Of a DNA stretch of 64,000 nucleotides, positions 18,982 through 26,274 are shown one piece after another. The DNA lies in the NCBI GenBank assembly GCA_963794745.1, contig CAWCEZ010000011.1:1-64000 (forward strand). The letters are read 5' to 3'. This DNA is from Fen-671 sp963794745 (lineage in GTDB: Bacteria; Actinomycetota; Acidimicrobiia; Acidimicrobiales; Palsa-688). The notes under the pieces were generated by a model that worked only from the letters and a program-made list of their open reading frames with translations, ran no database searches and was not told the DNA's origin. The first letter of the stretch is position 1. Each line of letters begins with the position of its first letter. Both the position numbers and the translations under genes were made by a program.

Positions 18982-20274
18982 ATGGCACATCATCAGCCGG
19001 TTGCCGGGCCGACGGCGACGCGCCGCTGGCGTCCAGAGCCTTGGCGGGCGGCCGTCCCTCTAGTGCTAGCGGCCGTGCTTGTTGCCGCTGGCACGACGTC
19101 ACCCGCAAGTGGGCTGACCCTCGCTCGAGGTGCGACGGCGCTGGCCTCAGACAGGGCACCCCAGGCCCAAGCAGGCGGCGGGGCCACTTCGGCCTCGGTA
19201 ACGGTTTCGAGCACGGCCTGCGCCCCGGGCTGGCAAGCGCCGCCCTCTGGGCGCACCGTGTTCACGGTCGACAACGTCAGCGCAGGCACAATTTATGAAG
19301 TCGACCTCGTCGGTGCCAACCAGACGTCGGTCTTCGGCAAGATCGAGATGCTCGCACCGGGCACCCGCGACACGATGGTCGTGGTCCTGGCACCGGGCCG
19401 TTATTCGTTTACCTGCAACACCTCTTCGGGGACCTCGCTGCGCTCGGCGGTCCAACAAGTAAGTGGGCCACCGCTTAGCGCGACCTACTCGTACACGCCC
19501 GTCGATGCTCACGAACTCCAGCTCGCCGCCTCGAGCTACCGGGCGAGCGTCACGCAGTGGTTGCAGCGCCTCGGGAGCGCTACGGACGCTTTGGGTTCGG
19601 CCGTCAGGTCAGGCCAGTTGGCCCGCGCCCGCCAACTGTGGTTGCCGGCTCACCTCGACTACGAGCGTCTAGGAGGTGCCTACGGCACTTTTGCCGAGTT
19701 CAACGCGCAGATCAACGGCACACCCTTGAGCCTGCAGGGTGGCGTGACGAGCCCCTACTTCACAGGCTTTTTTGCGCTCGAGTACGGGCTCTGGAGCGGC
19801 CAGAAGGCTTCCCAGCTCTCCCCCACTGCTGTTTCCCTCGACCAGGCGGTCCATTCCTTGATCGCACAGTTCCCTCACCTCGACATGGTGCCCGGCGACC
19901 TTGCGCTCAACACCTACGAGATCCTCGAGGGCACCATGCAGTACGAGATGACCGGCGAGACAAACGAGGGCAGCAATACCAATTTGGCAACAGCGTGGGC
20001 AAATGTCGAGGGGGCGCAAATGGCGTTGCACGCCCTCGTTCCCGCACTACGAAAAAGCCGCCCTGGGGTGCTCCCCCACCTCCAGCAGGGCCTGGCTGCA
20101 TTAGCTGTGGCCTTCAAGGCTTACGAGGAGCACGACGGCACCTGGGAGCCGCTGGCCTCCTTGACGACTTCGCAGCGCGAGGAACTTGACGGCCAACTCG
20201 GCGCACTGCTCGAGGAGCTTGCGGTGGTACCTGAGCTCCTCCAGCCGCTTCAGCCGGCAACGGATGGCCCGTGA
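18982..20274 (+). CDS. efeO: EfeO-type iron-uptake lipoprotein/periplasmic protein with M75 domain
   Basis: A signal segment (VPLVLAAVLVAAGTTSPASG) is followed by a cupredoxin-like domain (FTVDNVSAGTIYEVDL, APGRYSFTC). The M75/imelysin-like helical domain comes next (LPAHLDYERLGGAYG with its HxxE metal site, NTYEILEG, NLATAWANVEGAQMAL). The full layout of about 430 residues matches EfeO, which binds iron outside the membrane for the EfeUOB system. Its stop overlaps the efeB start by 4 bases, so they are translated together. No efeU permease lies next to it. Confidence 0.85.
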   Translation: MAHHQPVAGPTATRRWRPEPWRAAVPLVLAAVLVAAGTTSPASGLTLARGATALASDRAPQAQAGGGATSASVTVSSTACAPGWQAPPSGRTVFTVDNVSAGTIYEVDLVGANQTSVFGKIEMLAPGTRDTMVVVLAPGRYSFTCNTSSGTSLRSAVQQVSGPPLSATYSYTPVDAHELQLAASSYRASVTQWLQRLGSATDALGSAVRSGQLARARQLWLPAHLDYERLGGAYGTFAEFNAQINGTPLSLQGGVTSPYFTGFFALEYGLWSGQKASQLSPTAVSLDQAVHSLIAQFPHLDMVPGDLALNTYEILEGTMQYEMTGETNEGSNTNLATAWANVEGAQMALHALVPALRKSRPGVLPHLQQGLAALAVAFKAYEEHDGTWEPLASLTTSQREELDGQLGALLEELAVVPELLQPLQPATDGP

Positions 20275-21716
20275 GCGACAAGCCGCAAGATCCTCGACAA
20301 CTCGATCATCAACAGGACGGCGGCTGCCCGTTTTCTATGCCCGGTGAGGGTTCTATGCTCGGTGAGGGTTCTATGCCCGGTAAGGGTCCTATGGCCGGTA
20401 AGGGTTCTGTGGCCGGTAGGGAGCCGACCGGCCGACAGCTTTCTCGACGCCGGCTTCTCAAGTTGGGCGCGCTCGGAGGGGGCCTGGCGGCGGCTACGGC
20501 CGGTTCAGGCCTGGCACAACTACCGCAAGCTTTTGCCTCTCCCGTGGCCGGTCAATCAGGCACGGACGGGCCCGCCTTTGCCGACGGGGCGTCCGAAGTG
20601 ACGATGCAGGGCGCCCAACAATCTTCGTTCGAGGGCGAGCACCAGCTCGCGCTGCTTAGCGAGCCGGCGCCGTACACCTCCATGGTGGCATTCGACGTCA
20701 TCGCCGAGACTCGGGCGGAGCTGCGCGACCTATTACAAACCCTCACGAGCCGGATGCGGCTTTTGTACAAGGGCGGTTTGCCTCAGGCCGCCGGGCCAGC
20801 GGCGCCGGCCGATGACGATGGGATCCTGGGGCCGAGCGTGCCCTCCCGCTCGGTCGCCTTCATATTCGGCATCGGTGCCAGCCTCTTCGACGAACGTTTC
20901 GGCCTGATCTCCTCCAAGCCTGCAACGTTGATCACAATGGAGAGCTTCCCCAATGACGACCTGGACCCGGCCCTGTGCCAAGGTGACTTCAGCGTCCAAA
21001 TCTGTGCCAACGACGCCGACACGGTCGTCCACGCGTTGCGCGACATCACAAGGCACACGAGAGGCGCCATGCAGCCGCGCTGGCAGGTGGACGGCTTCAA
21101 AAGCCCTCCTCGGCCGGCAGGGACGCCGCGCAACTTGATGGGTTTTATGGACGGGATCGCCAACCCCGATACATCCCAAGCGTCCGACATGCAGCAGCTG
21201 GTCTGGGTCCCTCAGGGCGGCCCGGAATCGGCGTGGATGGCTGGCGGCACCTTTCAGGTGGTCCGCATCATCAGGATGTTCGTCGAGTTCTGGGACCGAG
21301 CCGCCACCTACGAGCAGGAGGACATCATCGGTCGCCGCAAGGGCACCGGCGACCCGCTCGACGGTAGCAACGAGTTCTCCGTTCCTGATTATCAATCCGA
21401 CCCGAAAGGCCTCATCACCCCCCTTACGGCCCACATACGTCTCGCTAACCCCCGCACGGCCGCCACCGCGCCGAGCCGGCTCCTGCGCCGCGGCTACAAC
21501 TATTCACACGGCCTCGACGTCAACGGCCAACTGGACCAAGGTTTGCTTTTTACCTGCTACCAGCAGAACCTTTTGAACCAGTTCATCACTGTGCAGGGCC
21601 GCCTCATCAATGAGCCCCTGGTCGATTTCATCAGCCCGATCGGTGGTGGTTACTTCTTTTGCCCACCGGGGCTCGGTGGCGACAGCTCGGCCTATTTCGG
21701 CCGCGGTTTAGTTTAG
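20271..21716 (+). CDS. efeB: EfeB-type DyP heme peroxidase, Tat-exported
   Basis: The N-terminus carries a hydrophilic repeat region, then a twin-arginine signal (SRRRLLKLGALGGGLAAATAG). The DyP domain follows, with the GxxDG motif in MGFMDGIANPD, the heme-pocket segment RRGYNYSHGLD and the terminal YFFCPPGLG. EfeB takes electrons or iron from heme or peroxide and works with EfeO at the outer membrane face. The gene starts inside the efeO stop (GTGA). The unusual feature is five 18-bp tandem repeats before the Tat motif, absent from the family's usual N-terminus. Confidence 0.88.
   Translation: MSDKPQDPRQLDHQQDGGCPFSMPGEGSMLGEGSMPGKGPMAGKGSVAGREPTGRQLSRRRLLKLGALGGGLAAATAGSGLAQLPQAFASPVAGQSGTDGPAFADGASEVTMQGAQQSSFEGEHQLALLSEPAPYTSMVAFDVIAETRAELRDLLQTLTSRMRLLYKGGLPQAAGPAAPADDDGILGPSVPSRSVAFIFGIGASLFDERFGLISSKPATLITMESFPNDDLDPALCQGDFSVQICANDADTVVHALRDITRHTRGAMQPRWQVDGFKSPPRPAGTPRNLMGFMDGIANPDTSQASDMQQLVWVPQGGPESAWMAGGTFQVVRIIRMFVEFWDRAATYEQEDIIGRRKGTGDPLDGSNEFSVPDYQSDPKGLITPLTAHIRLANPRTAATAPSRLLRRGYNYSHGLDVNGQLDQGLLFTCYQQNLLNQFITVQGRLINEPLVDFISPIGGGYFFCPPGLGGDSSAYFGRGLV
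20333..20422 (+). repeat. Five 18-bp tandem repeats in efeB
   Basis: Five in-frame units of TTCTATGCCCGGTGAGGG type encode SMPGEG, SMLGEG, SMPGKG, PMAGKG and SVAGRE ahead of the twin-arginine motif. Divergence rises towards the 3' end, as expected for replication-slippage growth at the 5' side. Confidence 0.85.
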
Positions 21717-21719
21717 GAA

Positions 21720-23618
21720 GTGGCCCTCCCGCCAGAAGCTGCGGCGCCCCGCAACTTGTCATGCCACACGGCGAGAAGGTTCGCCCTGGGTTCGGTAACA
21801 GCAGCCGTGCTGGCGGTCGGTCGCCCTAGTTCCCGGCAGTCCCCAAACCGTCGTTTTCGTTCCCCCCTCCGCCACGCCGGCGGCCGCCTTCGCCGGCGCA
21901 ATTGGCTCCGCTGAGCAGCTGGGGGCCTCAGTGGCCTTGTCAGGCGACGGCCAGGTCGCCCTGATCGGCGCCCCAGCGGCCGCGGGCGGTGGGGCCGCCT
22001 ACCTGTACGTGCAGTCAGGTGGGACGTGGCCTACTACCCCGACAGCGACCTTTACGGCGCCCCCAGCGCCCCCCGGCTCGTCCGGGCCCGAGGGTGAGGT
22101 CGGCACCGCCGTCGCTCTCTCAGCGAACGGCAAGGTCGCCTTGGTGGGTGCGCCCGGCGGTGGCTACGCGCCCGCCAACGATGGCGCCGCCTACCTGTAC
22201 GTGGAGTCGGCGGGTGGCTGGCCCTCGGCTCCGACCGCCACGTTCTCCGGGGCAACAGGCTCGAGCGGCAAGCTCGGCTCATCGGTAGCTCTTTCCGCAA
22301 ACGGGACCGTGGCCTTGGTTGGTGCGCCGGTAGCGAGCTACGGGGCTGCGTATGTCTACGAAGCGACAGCGGGCAGTTGGTCCTCCACGCCGGCTGCCAG
22401 CTTCACCGGGCCCCCCACCACCGACGGCGGTGGCGAGTTCGGGTCGTCGGTGGCCCTTTCCGCCGGCGGCCAGGTTGCCCTCATCGGCGCACCAGGCGCC
22501 GGCACCGCCTACGACGGTGCCGGCTATCTCTACAGCGAGTCAGGTGCCACGTGGCCCTCGTCCCCGACCGCCTTCTTCCCTGGCCCTCCCGGCGGCGGAG
22601 CGGAGGACGGCAACTCGGTGGCCCTGTCCGCCAACGGCCAGGTAGCCCTGCTGGGTGCACCCGAGGGGGGCCCTTTTCAGGACGGGGCCGCCTTCATCTA
22701 CGCCGAGTCGGGTGGGACCTGGCCTGCCGGGCCTGGTGCAACGTTCCTCGGGCCTACGGCGTCGGGTGCGTGGCTCGGCCAATCCGTGGCTCTGTCTGCC
22801 AACGGGCAGGTCGCACTGCTCGGTGCACCAATCGGCGGCGACGGGGCGGGTTACCTGTTCAGCGAATCAGGGGGCACCTGGCCGACGGTGGCAGCGGCAA
22901 CGTTCACCGGTCCCGCCGGCTCGCCGGACAACCTCGGCGACGAGGTAGCACTGTCTGCCAATGGCCAGGAAGCTGTGCTCGGCGACGCCCCCTACACCGG
23001 CGCCGATGCCATTGATGGGGCCGCCTACCTGTTCAGTGCCGCGGCTGGTTCGGAGCAAGCACTCCAGACAATCGCGCTGAGCCCGGCCGGCTCGGTCCCA
23101 GCGCGCTCAGGTGGGACGTACAACCTCGATGCCACCTCGACGTCAGGGCTCCCCGTAGCGTTCTCGGTCGATGCCGCCTCGACAACCGGGGCGTGCTCGG
23201 TGAGCGGGACGACCGTGCGTTTCACCGGTGGCGGCACCTGCTTGATCGACGCCGACCAGGCGGGCGACTCGGCCTGGGCCGCCGCACCACAGGTGCAGTT
23301 GGACATAGTCGTCCAAGGGGCGCCTCCTCGGGTCGTCGTTGTGTCGTCGTCGGCCACCGTCAAAGGCGGCAACATCGGTGTGAAATTGTCGTGCCGGAAC
23401 GCGCCATGTCGTGGGCACGCAGAGCTAGGCGCACGTGGGCCCCTCTCGCAAAAGCGCCTTATTCGATGGCCTTGGGCGCCACCGAGACCGTCCAGTTGAG
23501 GCTTACTCCGGCCGGCTCCAAGACCTTCGCCGACGCGAAGCAACACCCGCTTACCAAGAAATTGGTCGTGACCACCCGGGGCGGGCGGACCACGACGAGG
23601 GCCATCCGCGTATCTTGA
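21720..23618 (+). CDS. Secreted FG-GAP/beta-propeller protein with Ig-like tail (two frame changes)
   Basis: GTG 21720 just after efeB gives a signal-like start (RRFALGSVTAAVLAVG). After a frame change near 21850 come seven or eight repeats of the form SVALSANGQVALLGAP...GAAYLYSESGGTWP, the FG-GAP-like seven-blade propeller pattern. An Ig/Big-like module (TSGLPVAFSVDAAST, GGTCLIDADQAGDSAW) and a beta-rich C-terminus follow. A frame change near 23450 is needed to reach the natural end (TFADAKQHPLTKKLVVTTRGG...RVS) at 23618. It is probably a surface or exported adhesion or scaffold protein. Confidence 0.75.
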
Positions 23619-23694
23619 TCCGACATTGCTCGTCCTCGTGGTCTCCGGCGCACGCCGCCAGCCGCCTGCAGTGACCCGGCGGTAGCCTGGAGGT

Positions 23695-24222
23695 ATGGGA
23701 CTTCGGCGTAGGTTCCTTGGCCCGCGATGGGCCGCATTTGTCGCCACGGCGGCGGTAGTCGTCTCGGCCGGCAGCGCGAGCACTCCCGGCGCCAGTGGCT
23801 CTAACGCAATTCCTCCATCTGTTCGTCCGTCCGGGTTCCTCAAAGACGCCGCCCTGGTGCCCGCTGCAGTAACAACAACCAAAGGGCACCGCACCTCAAC
23901 TACAACTTTGGGCGGTCTCAGCGTTACCCTTACGGTCAAGCCGTGGCGTGCAAACCAAGGTGCTGCCGTACAGTTCAGCCTGACCGTATCGGGCACCCAC
24001 GCCAAGGGGGCTCTCGGGTACCTGCTCGTTTTTGGTGACGGGTCGAGCGCTGCGCCGGCACTGCCGATGTACTGCCTCGCCGGGCCGGGCCGGTCATCAC
24101 ACGAAAGCTGGCAATTGTCACACCGCTACGTGAAGGCTGGGCATTACAAGGTGACGGCTTCGGGCTTCGCGAACTGTGGATATGGCCGGGTCACGGCGAC
24201 GCTCAACATCGACGTCGTCTAA
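23695..24222 (+). CDS. Secreted protein with a PKD-like domain
   Basis: A signal peptide (WAAFVATAAVVVSAGSAS) is followed by a Ser/Thr/Pro linker and one PKD-like fold: VTLTVKPWRANQGAAVQFSL, YLLVFGDGS, LSHRYVKAGHYKVTASG. Two cysteines (MYCLAG, FANCGYG) may form a disulfide. PKD domains mediate extracellular protein contacts. It lies 76 bases after the FG-GAP gene on the same strand. Confidence 0.6.
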   Translation: MGLRRRFLGPRWAAFVATAAVVVSAGSASTPGASGSNAIPPSVRPSGFLKDAALVPAAVTTTKGHRTSTTTLGGLSVTLTVKPWRANQGAAVQFSLTVSGTHAKGALGYLLVFGDGSSAAPALPMYCLAGPGRSSHESWQLSHRYVKAGHYKVTASGFANCGYGRVTATLNIDVV

Positions 24223-24247
24223 GTCGGCGGCGGGCTACGATCCGGCG

Positions 24248-24895
24248 ATGGTGTTTGCAGGATGGCCCGGCGAGGCGGTCGAGTTTTTCGAGGATCTCGA
24301 GGAAGACAACACCAAATCGTTTTGGCAGGCTCACATCGAGACCTATGAGGTCGCCGTCAAGCGCCCGATGGAGGGCCTGCTTGCCCAGCTGGAGCCGGAG
24401 TTCGGCGCCGGCAGGCTGTTCCGGCCGTACCGAGATGTGAGGTTCAGCAAGGACAAGTCGCCCTACAAGACCAACATCGCTGCAGCAGTCGGGCAGTTTG
24501 GCTACGTGACGTTGTCCGCAGAGGGCCTCGGGGTTGGGGCCGGGATGCATGTAATGGCGCCGGACCAGCTCGATCGGTACCGCAATGCAGTCGACGCGCA
24601 AGACAGCGGCACGGCCCTCGAGCTGATCGTCGAGACGATCAAACACAAGGGTTATGGCTGCGCCCCGACCGCGCCTCTCAAATCGGCCCCCAAGGGGTAC
24701 CCGAAGGACCACCCGCGCATAGGCCTGTTGAGGGGAAAGGGGATCACGGTGTGGAAATTGTGGCCTCCCGGCAATTGGCTCGCTACGAAAAAGGCGAAGG
24801 AACAGGTTGTGGATGTCCTTCGCACCGCGGGACCGCTCAACGGATGGTTGGCCGATCACGTCGGCGAAAGCGAACTTCCCGGCCGGTCGTACTAA
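24248..24895 (+). CDS. DUF2461 family protein
   Basis: From ATG 24248 the product matches the TIGR02453/DUF2461 family along its length (about 215 residues). Characteristic segments are FFEDLEEDNTKSFWQAH, RPYRDVRFSKDKSPYKTNIA, GAGMHVMAPDQLDRYR and LKSAPKGYPKDHPRIGLLR. The biochemical role of the family is unknown. Confidence 0.85.
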   Translation: MVFAGWPGEAVEFFEDLEEDNTKSFWQAHIETYEVAVKRPMEGLLAQLEPEFGAGRLFRPYRDVRFSKDKSPYKTNIAAAVGQFGYVTLSAEGLGVGAGMHVMAPDQLDRYRNAVDAQDSGTALELIVETIKHKGYGCAPTAPLKSAPKGYPKDHPRIGLLRGKGITVWKLWPPGNWLATKKAKEQVVDVLRTAGPLNGWLADHVGESELPGRSY

Positions 24896-24950
24896 TTCCT
24901 CCCGCCACGCATCGACGCTCCCGCCGCGAGCGTCGCAGTAAGCTCGTTCT

Positions 24951-25835
24951 ATGGTGCTACGCCTGTCAAATGCCGAGCCGTCGCAGGGAGGTCCCAGCCG
25001 TCTCCGGCGGCCGAGATGGCGCGACATGGCCCGCGCCGGTCTGCTATTGCTCTGCGGTACGGCCCTCGTTGCCCCGGTGGCAGGTGCGAGTTCGGTCCCG
25101 AGCACGACCACCGTCAGCGACCACTACAACATCTCATACTCGGTTTCTGCAACCGAAAGCGGGCGCGACCCCCACGGGCACAAGGACGCCGCAGGCGATT
25201 CGGTCTGGTCGCTCACCGAGAAATGGTCGGCCGGTTGGGGCAATTTCCTCATCAACATTGACCGAACCAACGGGAAGGTCTTCCTGATCGGCAGCGGTGA
25301 GGTGGGGCCGGCGACGACCGGTACACTGCTGGCCTCCCAGTCCTTCAACTATAAGGACCCGCCCGACATCAAACACCCCATCAGCTGCAAAGGCGAGGTC
25401 GCAACGCACCGGTACAGCACCAACCTCGCAGTGAGTTTCTATGGGCCGGACAACTTCCAAACCGCGTCAGGTGGGACCAAACCCTTCATCGATGCGATCG
25501 CCTCGGCGGACCATGCTAAGTGCCGCCCCCATATGGGTGACGACCAGGCCTCTCAACCTGTCACTTTCAATATCACGCTCCCCGACGGGATCACCTTGGA
25601 ACCCGCGGACCAGCTCCTTAGCCTGGACTGGACGCTGCCCGCCTCCAGTGCCCATTTGTCACCCGCCGCTCAAGCAAAGTTGTTCCCGTTCTCGGAACTG
25701 TCGGCGGGCCGCTCGTTCACTCTAAAAAGTGGCACCCTGAGACGCAGTGCCCCCGACGGTCATGGCGGGACGGCAACTATAACTGAAGCTGTCGAGGTAA
25801 AGTTCCAATTCCTGAGCAAGCAGAACGCAGGATAA
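24951..25835 (+). CDS. Secreted hypothetical protein
   Basis: An internal ATG at 25026 would begin directly at the signal peptide (MARAGLLLLCGTALVAPVAGA), while ATG 24951 adds 25 residues. The mature part is about 250 residues and beta-rich (YNISYSVSATESG, NFLINIDRTNGKVFLIGSGEVG, PVTFNITLPDGITLEPADQ), with a few cysteines. No family is recognised. It lies 55 bases after the DUF2461 gene. Confidence 0.6.
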   Translation: MVLRLSNAEPSQGGPSRLRRPRWRDMARAGLLLLCGTALVAPVAGASSVPSTTTVSDHYNISYSVSATESGRDPHGHKDAAGDSVWSLTEKWSAGWGNFLINIDRTNGKVFLIGSGEVGPATTGTLLASQSFNYKDPPDIKHPISCKGEVATHRYSTNLAVSFYGPDNFQTASGGTKPFIDAIASADHAKCRPHMGDDQASQPVTFNITLPDGITLEPADQLLSLDWTLPASSAHLSPAAQAKLFPFSELSAGRSFTLKSGTLRRSAPDGHGGTATITEAVEVKFQFLSKQNAG

Positions 25836-25845
25836 TTCGCGTTGC

Positions 25846-26061
25846 CTAGTACCGCTGGCTTGCCGCGGCTACCGGCTTGCCGACAGCGGCACGTACTACG
25901 ACTGCCAGTGCTGCATCGGCCGCAACAACGAGGTAAAGCTGCGTATCGGGCAGTGTCGTAACGGCGAACCACGCACTTCCCGACGCCAGCAGAACAGCCA
26001 CTAGGCGGCCCAACAGAAGCGGGCTGGGCCCTGAGGGCCTTAGTAGTCGACGCCAGAGCAC
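25846..26061 (-). CDS. Small two-helix membrane protein (71 aa)
   Basis: From GTG 26061 there are two membrane segments (LLGRLVAVLLASGSAWFAV and LYLVVAADAALAVVVRAAV) linked by a short polar turn. Basic ends suggest both termini lie in the cytosol. No family is recognised. It is convergent with the secreted protein before it. Confidence 0.45.
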   Translation of the reverse strand: MLWRRLLRPSGPSPLLLGRLVAVLLASGSAWFAVTTLPDTQLYLVVAADAALAVVVRAAVGKPVAAASQRY

Positions 26062-26274
26062 AAAGTTAGTGTCGCAGCCGAACGGTTAGCGCAATACGCC
26101 TGACCGAGCCCATTTCTTTGACGACTGTTTTGAGCAATCGGCCTGCCGGGCCACCGACGCTTAGCGCGAACCGCGCTTCACTCCCCGTGCGATGGACTAT
26201 GCGGCTCCTCTACAAGCGACCCCGCGTAAGGGTTCGAGCTCGGGCCCGGGGGCAGCCGGGGTTAAGCTCGGGCC
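26062..26274. other. Promoter region of the cyclase/ATPase regulator
   Basis: No gene is supported. The last part holds a TAAGCT -10-like box (26263-26268) six bases before the likely ACG start of the next gene. Confidence 0.4.
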
